Source: Syncephalis plumigaleata (Eukaryota > Zoopagomycota > Zoopagomycetes > Zoopagales > Piptocephalidaceae). Taken from it: a stretch of 64,000 bases of DNA. A program made the position numbers and the translations under genes. The stretch is from positions 310,001 to 374,000 of the forward strand of contig JAIXMF010000019.1 of NCBI GenBank assembly GCA_025201365.1, in the 5' to 3' direction. The notes under the pieces are model-generated. The model was not told where the DNA came from and searched no databases. It saw only the letters and a list, made by a program, of their open reading frames with translations. Positions within the stretch are counted from its first letter, which is position 1, and every line of letters starts with the position of its first letter. This document shows positions 22,512 through 35,400 of the stretch, piece after piece.

Positions 22512-24906
22512 ATGGCTAATATCGACGTGCAATACGTGTATCCACCGTCGAACTCATTCTTCTGTCCCGTGTAAGTAGCAGTAAACTGTACAATAGCAAC
22601 CACCGCCAATACTTTACGCTAACTGGCGACTATTTCCCTGCTTTAAATTCCTCGCTAGTTGTCAGGATGTGTATACAGACCCGGTTATTACTCGAGCGTG
22701 CAACCATTCGTTCTGCTATGCTTGTCTATTCCAATCACTTGAGAATGAATCACTATGTCCACTATGCAGAGGTTATATTCATAGCGAGGGTAAGCTATTG
22801 GTAGATAATGTATGGACATCATTGACCGATTAAATATGATGTATATGATGCAATATCTAGAACTACATCCCAATCTAGCACTTAGCAATTTAATTGGCGA
22901 GCTAATGGTTTATTGTGGTTATCGCGAGCATGGCTGCCTACAAACAATGCGTAAAGATGATCTAGTTGCACATATGGCACAGTGCGAGTATAAACCGGTG
23001 ATATGTGATCATGCCTCGTTGGGATGCGAATATAAAGGTAGGACAACACAGTAATATCAATAAGCTAGTAGCGTATATATATATATACTAATTGTGGAAT
23101 ATTATAACGACATCCAGGAGTGGCGGCATTTATGCCAGAACACTTGAATCATTGTGTCTACGAGCAGTTAAAGCCATTGATTAGTTCCATGAGTGCACGA
23201 ATAGACCTACTTGAGGAGAGATTACAGGTAAGCTAACTAGTCAGTCATTAGTCATTATCAATAATGGTAAATGATTTAGAAACAACATAACGAACTGGAG
23301 ATGCTTCACGCTTTACTAAGGGAGAATGGCACTTCGGCACCAATGTCACCGCAACCATCTTCCCCGGCATTATCGATGTCAATGAAGAAAACCATTAGTG
23401 AAGAAGGCATGGCAAGTACGCGCACCCTTTCTAGTCGAGCTGTATCACCGGAACTACGCCATTCGCTATCGTATGATACACTCCATCATCCCACGCGTGT
23501 AAGTTAACTACGAGTAATAACATGGAGGCATGTATCCGATACTTACCTATGCTGGATGTGTACTCATTGATCTAGACGACTACCGACACACAATCATCAT
23601 GGGTTCATGGCGATATCATTTGTAGGCGTACCTTCTCGCATCATACTAGTGGCGTGACATCGGTGTGTTACGGACAGGATACCCTATTTACGGCGATGCA
23701 TGATGGTTCCATTGAGGTAAGTCAAATGGATACGTGCTAGTAAGCCATTGCCTATTAACGCTGACACTCGATCATTCAGGTGCTTGATCTTAAGAATACC
23801 GAGAGGAAAACATTTCTACACGAGCATCGTATGTCAGTCTGGGCACTGGCCCTGCACTCTAATCTAAATCGATTATTCAGTGCTGGTCGAGATGGTACAT
23901 TAAAGGTAACCCACTATTGTCATACTTGTCATCGATCGTAGGCATAGTGTCATTATAACTAATTAACTGATTGATGAATTAGGCCTGGGATCTTTCCAAG
24001 TATATGACAAGTGAATCTGTGGATATTCCTCCATTAGCAACGCTTAGCAGCGAGCATGGCAAGATCTACAGCTTGGTGGTCATGGGTGATCGATTATTCT
24101 CGGGATCTTCTGATAAAACTATCAAAGTAAGTAGTAGTATTCATAGTTAGTAAGTAAGTAAATAATAAGCACTAGTAGTACTCATATGATGTGATATGTA
24201 CATTCTATTAGGTATGGGATGCCAATACTTTCGAGAATCTGGCCACATTTACTGGCCATACCAATAACATTAATAGTATTACGGTACTTCAAGATAATCA
24301 TATTGTCACGGCATCCAGTGATAGAACATTAAAGGTAAGCCATTCATATAAGCAATGTTGTCATAGATGATTCACATTTGTGTAGATATGGGATACGGTA
24401 ACGGGACAATGTACACGTACCATTCCCACACAAGCGGAAGCATTGGATTGTGCGTATGGCGATGGGCTACTATTTGCCAGCACGTACGACGCGCTCATTC
24501 ATGCATACTCGCTCGAGGATACACGTTCGTTAGCGAGACTAGACGGTCACAACTGGGAGGTGTGGCAGTTGGCGTATGCCGGTCAATATGGACGACAAGG
24601 AGCGGCGAGTAGCGCTCTCGGCAGTGGCACAGGATTGGCCGGCAAACTGTTTAGCGGCAGTTTCGATCACACCATTCGACGATGGGATACACGAATGTGG
24701 AGTTGCGATTTAGTGCTTCGTGGCCATAAAGGCTACGTGCACGCGATGACGTTAGGGGACGGCTGTTTAATTAGTGGATGTGCCGACAAGACAGTTAAGG
24801 TAAGAAGACAAAGAGAGAAAAAGAGAGCGAGCAAGTCTAGCATGTGCACGCAATGTGTATTTAGTATATGAACACGTCTCACACAATGCTTTAGATGTGG
24901 TGGTGA
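22512..24906 (+). CDS. TRAF7-like RING/TRAF-zinc-finger/WD40 E3 ubiquitin ligase
   Basis: About twelve exons, from MANIDVQYVYPPSNSFFCPV to a final tiny exon giving MWW and stop at 24904-24906. The N-terminal RING finger is CPVCQDVYTDPVITRACNHSFCYACL...CPLCRG (C3HC4). It is followed by TRAF-type zinc-finger sequence (YCGYREHGCLQTMRKDDLVAHMAQC, ICDHASLGCEYKG), a short coiled coil (MSARIDLLEERLQKQHNELEML), and then seven or so WD40 repeats such as LFSGSSDKTIKVWDA and IVTASSDRTLKIWDT. This order is that of animal TRAF7, an E3 ligase of MAPK signalling. It could also be a fungal RING-WD40 protein of unrelated role. The exon junctions repeatedly fall right after the IK/LK of a WD repeat. Confidence 0.82.
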
Positions 24907-25305
24907 CAGCGTGTACAACGACCAACAAGGAACAAATAAAGTATACTACGAGTATAGGATAAATTTGTTAACCATTCATTAGTAATTTCTCCTTCCATAT
25001 CCTTACTGTTTGTTTACAATTTACCAATATGTATGTATACTACTACTATTACTACTATGTTAGAGATAACCAATAGGTTCAATTGGCACATTGCATGGTA
25101 ATTGTAGGATGTGTATACTAGATTGCCAATTCGTATCAATCATGACTTGACGTGTACATGATGTATTGATTAGTGTAGATTGCGCTTGGTGGGATTACTT
25201 CAATCGTCACTAGTAGTCATTAGTTGCCATTGGTGTATCAGTTTATTTTTAAAACATTATAGGGATGACACTAGTATCGTCGTCCAGTATCAGATGGTTT
25301 ACCCG
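24907..25305. other. Intergenic 3-prime to 3-prime spacer
   Basis: About 400 bp between the convergent ends of the TRAF7-like gene and RVB1. AT-rich, with a TAGTACTA-type repeat patch near 25030-25050. No gene or structured RNA recognised. Confidence 0.4.
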
Positions 25306-27045
<1,740 letters not shown>

Positions 27046-27411
27046 CGTATTATTGCTAAATCAACGTGTAAATATCCCAATCAATGAATGAATATTATTG
27101 CTTATTGCGCAATAAAAATAGCTATGCACTATCTAATGGAGAAATAGCTCACCTACAAGTACAACAAGACGAAAGGTATGTGGTTCGTTGATAGATTGCA
27201 CTTGGTCAAAGAAAAAAACAAGGAAAAAAGAAAAGACAACGTAAGTGGTGAGATGTTTTGATTATAAATTGATAATAACGATGATGATGATGTCTTGCCT
27301 CACTTAATAACTTAACATCCATACATCGTATAAAGAGAAGCAAGAAGAAAAAACCTTTCTTATTCATATTATATTATTGACTTTGGTGTTCCACTTTCAC
27401 ATTCGTATACT
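27046..27411. promoter_or_regulatory. Divergent promoter between RVB1 and BUD31
   Basis: A 366 bp spacer between two divergently transcribed housekeeping genes. It contains an A-rich patch at about 27208-27240 and a (GAT)n run near 27282-27290. No specific factor site can be defended. Confidence 0.45.
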
Positions 27412-28056
27412 ATGCCTAAAGTTCGCCGTAGTCGTGGAAAGAAGCCGCCTGCAGGTTTCGACGATATTGAAGAGACGCTGCTGGAGTTCCAGCGGAAGAT
27501 GCGCGATAGTAAGTGATAATAGATGCTTGTGTTTATTCGTTTATAACGAATTGCAGTTGATTGCTTACTTGCGATTCACGTACTTATTACTTTGGATGTT
27601 TCCGGCTATTTCTATCGTCGCCGTGTATAGTCGAGAACGAACCGCATGAGGGCAAGCGTAAGGTAGAATCTGTATGGCCGGTATTCCGCCTTCATCATCA
27701 ACGATCGCGCTATGTCTACGAGCTCTACTATAAACGAAAGGCTATCTCGCGCGAATTATACGATTATCTACTTAAGCAGGGTTATGCCGATTCCAATCTG
27801 ATTGCCAAATGGAAGAAGGTAAGTCGATATTAGTGAGCTGGACATCATTGTTGTTGCTGTAATAGAGTACTTATTGCTTATTGCTGGTTGAACATAGCCG
27901 GGATTCGAGAAACTATGCTGTCTACGTTGTATACAGTCTCGCGATACAAATTTCGGTACAGCTTGCGTATGTCGTGTGCCGCGTGCCAATCTACAAGAAG
28001 GCAAAGTGGTGGAGTGTGTACATTGTGGATGCAGAGGCTGTGCCAGTACCGATTAA
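27412..28056 (+). CDS. BUD31: BUD31/G10 spliceosomal protein
   Basis: Three exons. The start [20 protein letters not shown] is followed by [20 protein letters not shown] across intron 1, then [39 protein letters not shown], and after intron 2 [20 protein letters not shown] and [11 protein letters not shown] before the stop. The Cys-rich zinc-binding C-terminus is intact. The family is a core component of the activated spliceosome, near the Prp19-associated proteins. Length (about 147 residues) equals that of homologues. Very sure. Confidence 0.96.
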
Positions 28057-28279
28057 AGACGCTTTAGACAGGTTATTAGCATTCTTCTAATATATACATA
28101 TATATAGCATGTAACTAATTAAATGAACACGAGAGCAATCAATCAATCAGTCAGTCAATTATATGTATGTGTATGTACTACTTTATATAACAGCTATGGC
28201 AAATGCTAGTACTGCGAAACAAAACATGACAAAGAGTATAGATGATCATTACCAATGATAAACGCAATAGCTACTTCGG

Positions 28280-29092
28280 TCAATGTCGATGACCACATCT
28301 TTCCTTCTCCAATAGACTTTGCTCTCGTTTGGCTTTGGCTCGCCGATTCTGGAACCATATTTGAATGGAGCGAACAGGCACGCCTAGTTCACGGGCCAAT
28401 TCCTCGCGCCTACTCTGATCGGGATGCGTTTCACCCGAGTTGAATAGAGCGAGTAAACGTGCTGTCTCATGGGATGTTAGGCGTTGTCGTCGCTTGTAAA
28501 CGTTATTAAATCGCATGATACTCGAGGTCGCTGGTGTATTCACTTCGCTCGATCTTGAACTACAGCCTAGATTGGTGGACAAATAGGCAGCAGGCGAGTT
28601 CATTAGGTAGGCATAGTTGGCACTATTCGGTATAGTTGATGGCATGACACCAACACCAGTGGGATTAGACGACAATGGCAGTGGTGTTATATGACGAGGT
28701 GTCCCGAGGAATGCTGCAGATGGTAGTGCAGGTGCTGCTATAAGATTACTCGTCGGGACCAGTCTAAGTAGAATGGAATAGTTTATGTCATCATTGGACG
28801 ATGGAGATGGCTGGCCTGCTTGTAGAGACTGTCCGATTATTCTGCTATACCACGGATGATGGATTGCTTGTTGTAGTAGTGCCGCAATTGCACTTTCTGA
28901 CGACATACCATACTGATTGGTAGGCAAGTGAGTGGATATCAGACTTGATTCAGTTGTATTGGCGCTACTTGCCAGTAATGGTGCAGTTAATTGGTTTGTA
29001 GTGGAACTAGTTGTATTGTCGTCATTACGAACTACAGATGGCGTTATAGCCGTTGACGATGCACTCGGATGATGTTCCTGCTGTTTCTCCAT
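28280..29092 (-). CDS. Homeodomain transcription factor
   Basis: A single-exon 270-residue protein. Residues about 200-262 form a homeodomain: RRQRLTSHETARLLALFNSG, ETHPDQSRREELARELGVP and helix 3 VRSIQIWFQNRRAKAKRE with the invariant Trp-Phe-x-Asn-x-Arg. The rest is Ser/Thr/Pro/Asn-rich with no fold that I recognise. The 60-residue non-TALE homeodomain resembles fungal Pho2/Yox1-type regulators, but the target genes cannot be inferred. Located 223 bp from the BUD31 stop, tail to tail. Confidence 0.9.
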   Translation of the reverse strand: MEKQQEHHPSASSTAITPSVVRNDDNTTSSTTNQLTAPLLASSANTTESSLISTHLPTNQYGMSSESAIAALLQQAIHHPWYSRIIGQSLQAGQPSPSSNDDINYSILLRLVPTSNLIAAPALPSAAFLGTPRHITPLPLSSNPTGVGVMPSTIPNSANYAYLMNSPAAYLSTNLGCSSRSSEVNTPATSSIMRFNNVYKRRQRLTSHETARLLALFNSGETHPDQSRREELARELGVPVRSIQIWFQNRRAKAKREQSLLEKERCGHRH

Positions 29093-29804
29093 TGCTTTCT
29101 ATCGAATATGCTTGACAAATAATACTCAATTATAGTAAGTTATTACAGAATCGATGGTGCCACAATTGAATAAGATCTACCTAAATCATTTGTATTACAG
29201 TCGATGTATTAATTGGTTAGGAAAAGCCATTCATTACAGATATAGCTATCGCAGTAATAGGACTATTTGCTTGCTAATGAGACGCGTCTGTATATTTACC
29301 ATTAATTGTGTAACCGTTTTACTATTATTACTGATGAATGATGTTGGCAAAGGTGAACTAGAACTATTCCAAGTAACTAAGCGAATAGAAGGGAGGACAG
29401 ATGACTATGCTTTCCTCTTTTTCATGCGTGCATTCATATGAATGTCTAGCCAAGATGACATGCTCATGACTACAATGATATATTACATGTTTAACTGATT
29501 TAACGTGATTTACATCGTATAAATTGACTGTACTTTCATTATTACATCATCATTACCATGTAAACGGATGATAAACAAGCAAGGTAAAGCGGAAAGAATT
29601 CACAATGGAATTGAAACATATACGCAAGTACATGCTTGATTTATTAACTCATACTTTATTGGAGAAAACAACAAAACAAAAGAAGAGGAAGACCTAATCA
29701 AAAATGCACACCCGTAATAACAAGCACAAACTCATGCATTCCTGATGTGAATGAATGAAATTGAAGAGAGGAAGAGGAAGAAATTATATTCAAATAAAAA
29801 GCAG
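29093..29804. other. Intergenic region between homeobox gene and unknown membrane protein gene
   Basis: About 710 bp. It holds the homeobox promoter and the 3-prime flank of the next gene, with a GAAGAGAGGAAGAGGAAG purine run near 29763. The plus-strand frame 29154-29441 lacks homology or splice support and is not called. Confidence 0.35.
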
Positions 29805-31589
29805 CTAATGTCTATTTACACGTATCCAATTAAGCAGCCAGACTGCAATGGCATCGAGTAGATCGCCACCATGATCTAATGACAATAGCAAATAAGTTAC
29901 TACCATCATTGTTATGATGATTAAGCATTTCAACTTACCCTGCACTAAATCCTGTACCGAATAAGACCAACGAGATAACAGTTATAGAGAAGATATTAAC
30001 CGTAATTTCATTATTTGGCCTAATCAATCAATCAAACAATTAGTTAGTTAGTTAGTTGGCCAATTATATTATTAATATGATTACTTACCAATATCGAATA
30101 TAAAATGGTTTACGCTTAGTGTTGTTGGATGTACTAGCATGACCAATTCGACGAAGTGATTTCTCATTGCCAATCGAATGGTTCGTACTTGCATGACGAC
30201 GATGCTGATGATGATGCAAGTGTCGTTTATGAGTGGAAATAGTAGCAGTAGCAGTAGCAGTAGCATTGGTAGATGACTGATGTCTATCTGTTACGACATT
30301 TAATGTATTAGGCGTAGTAGCTTTTACTGGACTTGTCTTGCTATCATTAGAAGTATCCTCTGTGCTTGTATAGGCTAATTCAACTTGATTGCATACGATT
30401 GCTTCTTGATTAGGACTTGCATTATTGCTTATACGAGATGCTAGTTTATCTTTACGATCGTAGCGATGTGGTGGCAAGCTAGCGGAAGGAATCTCCGGTG
30501 AACTAGCCATGAGAGCCTCCATTTCTGCCGTGCCTTCGACCAATTGCACATCCACCTCGGTAGATGGTGGTGTCGTCCACATGGATTGTGTATCTGTTCG
30601 GAAGGCGATGCTATCCGCTTGCGAGTAATGAGTAGTAGGCCATGCCGCCTGCGGGAATGTGCTGATCTGCGAACGATGCATCGCCAGTGCAGAACGGAGT
30701 GTATCGGTAAGCGTGCCGAATACAGGAGGCGTGCATACGGATGACAACGGACGTAAGGTAGGGGATAAATGGATAGTGGGCGACACTTCCGGTATCATCG
30801 TACTTTGTGCACCACTACCGCCGTTTACTTGAAGTAGCACCGATGATGGACTGGATAGCATAGCGTCTACTTGTCCCGATGCAACGGAGAGACTACTGCG
30901 TGTCTCGCTAGTTGACTCTACTCTTGACACGACAATAGGGGCTGTGTGCTTGGTGGACGACAAATCCTGCTCGGTAGATACAGCGGAGGCCAATAGTTCT
31001 GCCACACTAATCAGCATCGATTGGTTAGTTACAACAATAGTCCGTTCATCATCATCATCATTATACGTCGATTGACTTACCTAGCTACCAGATCAGCTTC
31101 TATTTGTGCCTCTAATGTTCTTGCCAATGGCGCCGTGGCCGATGATTCAGAGGCAAGAGCAACCGGTGTTGGATTGTCGACATTTGTCTTGGACAGCAAT
31201 GGAATTGCCGGCTGGGCTTCCACGAGCACTGGACTAGTAGCAGCACTGGATGAAGACGAGTCAGCGACACTTGATTCATTGTTGCTATGCTTTGACTTTT
31301 GATTTGCTCGAGCTTGTGCTGCTGCCACTTGAACCCACACTTGACCTATATAAATATGAATATGAATATGTATATTGTGTATTGTGTATTGTATATTACC
31401 TTCACCGCCAGGTGGAGTGATAGCAAAGAGTGAATCGGGCGTCTGCGAGGTAATAACCCAATCGCTATCACTTATCCATGAAGCATTAGCAGAAGATGTG
31501 GATGCCAATCCAATCTCAGTCTCAGCAAGATCTCGACTATCGATGACTGTCTCTGAGGTAGCAGTCCTTTTCGTGGTGCGTTTATACAT
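29805..31589 (-). CDS. Unknown Ser/Thr-rich protein with C-terminal membrane segment
   Basis: I do not recognise this gene. A model of five exons starts at MYKRTTKRTATSETVIDSRD. It passes through a long low-complexity Ser/Thr/Ala-rich middle (DSDWVITSQTPDSLFAITPP; AELLASAVSTEQDLS) and a His-rich basic patch (HKRHLHHHQHRRHAS), and ends in RYWPNNEITVNIFSITVISL. The last part, IFSITVISLVLFGTGFSAG, is one hydrophobic stretch of about 20 residues, followed by DHGGDLLDAIAVWLLNWIR and a short tail. The topology suggests a tail-anchored or single-pass protein. The exon joins keep the frame (Trp codon split over 30085), which supports it as real. No function is proposed. Confidence 0.6.
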
Positions 31590-32499
31590 GTTGAATAAGT
31601 GGGATAATCGAATGATATAATATCAGTGGTGTGATTGATTGATTGGTTAAAAGAAAGAAAGAAAGAAAGAAAGGGAGAGATATCAATGACTGTATGGCTG
31701 TATGAATAAATGGAACAAGCAAAAAAGAGTAGCAGCAGTAGCAGTAGAGCAGTAGAGCAGTAGTAGTTAAAGAAGAAAGCAGCCGCAGAAATACACTTGC
31801 ACTATCGCTACTAATAATACTCGATGAAACAACCCCAAACTATGCTGGTATATTAATATGAGCGGCAGTCAACCGGCTTACAACTAGGTTGGTTATGTAC
31901 CCCTTAAGAATAAAGATGAGTGTACTGCAATGAGTTTGACCAATGTAATGAGTAGAAAAAAAGGAGAACTAAGTAACAAATGGCGTACTACTACTTCCAA
32001 CGGTAATGGTAGAAATAGTAAAAGTAGTAAGAATAATGGTAATAATAGTTGGTAATGAGAAAGATAGGTGCTATGGAAAGGTCAAGGACCAGCCGTCAAA
32101 ATGTAAGTAGCGGATTAAAGGGTGAAGAAAATGGAACGATTCAATGACTGGTAAAAATGCCATCCCATTCGCTCTCACTTGCTCATAGTGTAATGTTTTC
32201 TGTTTTATTATTGTGTACCATTCTCTCGTTGTGTTCTGCATGTGACTGTTGTGATAGGTAAGCGGAATCCAAACCTGTCAATTTTCCTTTGGTCACATGA
32301 ATAGAATGGGGTTCTGTTTAGGTAGATACTTGGTTATCTATCACCATTGCAATATCTATAAATGTGGGTGGATACTACTGTACAAATACTAAAATGGGGC
32401 AAATAAGAATTAGCGTGTACGATATCGATATTGCGCAATACTATACGGCTCTATAGAGGAATAGTAACGAGATGAATGAACATGCTCAACCGTGTAACG
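31590..32499. other. Intergenic region upstream of the unknown membrane protein gene
   Basis: About 910 bp with an (AAAG)n microsatellite at about 31650-31675 and AGCAGTAG-type repeats near 31730-31765. No gene recognised; probably the promoter of the minus-strand gene. Confidence 0.35.
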
Positions 32500-33080
32500 T
32501 ATAGTGTTTTTCCATCCAATTTGCGCATTTATCCTTTAACGTTTGCAGTTTATTAATAAATAGATTAACACAATTGTTAACACCATTATCACCATAGAAA
32601 TGCCAATTGATACAACATGATAATAATAACAATTCAGTATTAGTAATGGATTATTTATTGATAGCGATAACTATCATAATCAATTCTATAAGGTAGACGA
32701 TACAAGTGTACTAGTATAGTTGGATATTGCCATGTCATGTACTTACAAGTAGCTATTGATTATCGTTTATGGAATCGGGATATGGCAGCATGTCTGAATT
32801 TTATTCAGATTATTCGCAGTGTTCGTAAGGACAACCTTATTCCAACACAATTCCAACGAGGTGCCGTTTCTCCTCCTCAGCCTAGTACGTCCGCAAAGCA
32901 TTCACTGAATGAAGATCAAGATCAAGATGGACAAGATCAAGAGGGATCTAAACATCAAAAAACAAATTAGCCAGATTGTATCGTCAATCGTCTAAAATAC
33001 AGGCTAGTTGTAAGTGTTAAATATCATTTATTCATAAAGACAAAAGGCTAACTGCGCAAATTGGATGGAAAAAGCCTGTA
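32500..33080 (+). mobile_element. Fanzor-tail mini-element E5 (581 bp)
   Basis: Left end TATAGTGTTTTTCCATCC at 32500; right end read inward from 33080 is TACAGGCTTTTTCCATCC. Both continue into AATTTGCGCA. It is collinear with E4 in inverted orientation, about 90% identical by eye, including the near-palindrome GATAGCGATAACTATC (32660-32675). The right 90 nt, from ACAGGCT near 32999 to AGCCTGT at 33079, could pair at its ends. It carries one frame at 32737-32970. No transposase. Confidence 0.75.
32745..32970 (+). pseudogene. Fanzor-like nuclease C-terminal segment in E5
   Basis: The frame reads AIDYRLWNRDMAACLNFIQI, then IRSVRKDNLIPTQFQRGAVS and an acidic/basic low-complexity tail ending KHQKTN. 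The WNRD...N motif is the RuvC-III signature of TnpB/Fanzor proteins, with the Asp intact. The start of the frame falls in an apparent splice-acceptor context (CTTACAAGTAG), consistent with it being the last exon of a longer parent gene now missing. It is open and ends at a natural stop. Confidence 0.55.
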
Positions 33081-35400
33081 GTGCTAGTTAGAGCAAGGTG
33101 TATGGTCATCATCATTCATATGTATTAGTAAATGCTAATGAATGGTTAACAAACTTACTAATGGAAGTTAATAAAATGTTAGTACACGGTTAATGACATT
33201 TTCAATGCAGGACCAATGAAGCAAATGCGGTTGGTTTAATGGATTCTACGCCATAGACACGACATCACGTTACAAAATACAGTGCCAACTACCTATACGT
33301 TACACCAAAAGCAAGAGAGAGAGGAGAGGAGAGGAGAGGGAACAGAAGGAAGAGAGACGCCCTGTCAATGTTTCAATGCTCGTTTCATAATTGTGACAAC
33401 CATGATGAATCGATACTGCTAGGACAACATTCATAGAAAAGTGATACTACGAGGATAGTAGACAGACCTCCCTTTTGTCTGCCATTGCCTGTAACTTGCA
33501 CTGATGTGTTCGTGGGTGTGTGCTTGTTTGAATGTTTGAATGTTTGTTTGTATATACAAGCACGTGGAGGGTGGCAGAAACGGCGGAGCGGTTAGAGATT
33601 GCCGTTGTTCTATTCTATGTTTAGCACAAGAACTACGCGTTGTATTCGCATCTCAAACACTTGTACACAATTGTGTTTCTGTGACACCATGTTTAACCAG
33701 AGAACACTAGCGAACGGAGAAACAGGTTAAGACATGCTAATGTGAATACAAGCAAGCATCATCCCATTTCCTGGTTAATGTACTCATTTAACAATAATGA
33801 GACAAGTGAGCGGTACTCATTGTCACTGTTCATTTACACGTAGACCGATAGATGAATAAACAGACACTCGACTCTAGTGTCCACTTGTTACATACAAGAT
33901 GCGCCACGCCATGACTGACCAGTGGCCTTGCCACTTTACTAATTAGTGCAAGTTTCTAATTTATCAACAGGCCTTTTATGACTCATACTATTCAGCGAGT
34001 ATGTTAATAAGCAGGTGAACCATTATCAGCAGCAGCAACAGCATCAAAAATAACTACATGAACCTGGGACCCAGTTCCATTGACATTGTACACAATTGCG
34101 GCAAAACCGGTCTATGGATGAACAAACAAATCAGTAGATTACAATAGCGCATAGCACATTCGCTTTACTTTTGATCAATCTAATACAATCAATGCAACGG
34201 ATATTGACATTGACATTTCCGTACTGTTCCTCTAGTTGCTTTATCTAACCGCAGCAACAACAACAACAACAACAAACGGGTGTGGTTCTTTCTTTATCAT
34301 TTGCACGCCTGGTGATTTCCATTCTGTGCCATCTACGCGATCATCGTATTTATCGGGTTACTTTTGTATGTTGATAACCAAAAATATACCACATTATCAC
34401 GTCTACGTGCTTGCTTGCTTGTCACATTCAAACTGATAATGATGATGATAATGATGATGGTGATGCACCTTCATGCCATGCATGGCTGTCCTATAGTTGC
34501 TCGATACAACTCGTGCTATGTCATCCTTTAATAGCAAATGAACAGCACGCTCTATTGCTTTGTTCCGCAACCGAATTTGGGATGTGTATGTATGTGTACG
34601 TGTGCGTAGATGGCCATATCAATTTTATTCTCTACGTCAATAACGTTGTCCTACGTTTAGGGCAATTAGCTCATGGCGCGACTGCCATTTCCGGCCTGTT
34701 GCATAAATTCAGGCGTCTATTTGAGATTGCTCCTGTTTCATCCTCATTCTCATGGACCAAGGGTGAACACACCTTCACGGTTTCGTATACACCGCATCCT
34801 TGGATGGTGTATTTGGGACAGGGGCAACATGTTGTGTATGTGTATGAGTGTATGTGTGCACTATATTCTACCAACCACCCACCCACTCACTCACTCCTTC
34901 CCTCATTCCATGTGGGGTTCTTTTTCATACGTGAATGGTGCCCCGCTTTAATGACCGACACTCAGCTATCGTCCCAGTCATTATAATGGATAAATGATCA
35001 TAATGATGGATGATGATGATGATTCTATTGTATTGTATTTACTTGTAACATCCATTATTATGCTTATTAGATTGATTGTTATACATTTATATACATATTT
35101 ATGATGTTGTTGATCACTGTCCCATTATAACAAGCAGCATCATAATCGTAACAATCTAGGCAGCACCTGTCATAGTCTCATGTGTCCCTTCAACATGGGC
35201 ACTTGCTTATTGCAGTAGAGGCAACTCCTAAATCTTGTGGGTGTTTTGACTCCTTTGGTCGCCTCCTACTTTCTATAGTTTGTTTTGCACGCGGCTAATT
35301 ATCCACCCTAGAAGAGGAACGCGTTGAACGAGGAACGAGGATCGAAGACAGACAGTCAGAGACAGACAGAGACGGTGCTCAAGTCCGCCTACACTCAATC
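33081..35400. other. Long gene-poor region
   Basis: No gene can be supported. A short dispersed repeat lies at 33096-33200. Purine-rich GAGAG runs occur near 33313-33345. The frame 34411-34986 is long (191 codons) but has no recognisable domain, coding composition or splice signals. A possible small coding exon on the minus strand is noted among the rejected items (34004-34111). Confidence 0.3.
33096..33200 (+). repeat. Short dispersed repeat, copy 1
   Basis: GAGCAAGGTGTATGGTC and the following AT-rich stretch (GTAAATGCTAATGAATGGTTAAC-like) match, in reverse complement, 39240-39362. Starts 16 bp from the end of transposon E5. About 100 bp, imperfect, no coding capacity. Confidence 0.5.

Noticed and set aside
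29154-29441. 95-codon frame between the homeobox and unknown genes
   Set aside because: No homology, no coding composition, lies in the homeobox promoter.
34004-34111. Possible minus-strand terminal exon with 35 open codons after an AG, joinable to a short upstream exon starting MSMSISVALI
   Set aside because: The open length is not significant, the required donor (GTATTAG) is weak, and no family is recognised.
34411-34986. 191-codon plus-strand frame
   Set aside because: Cys/Tyr/Val/His-rich composition typical of chance frames in simple-sequence DNA; no domain and no splice context.
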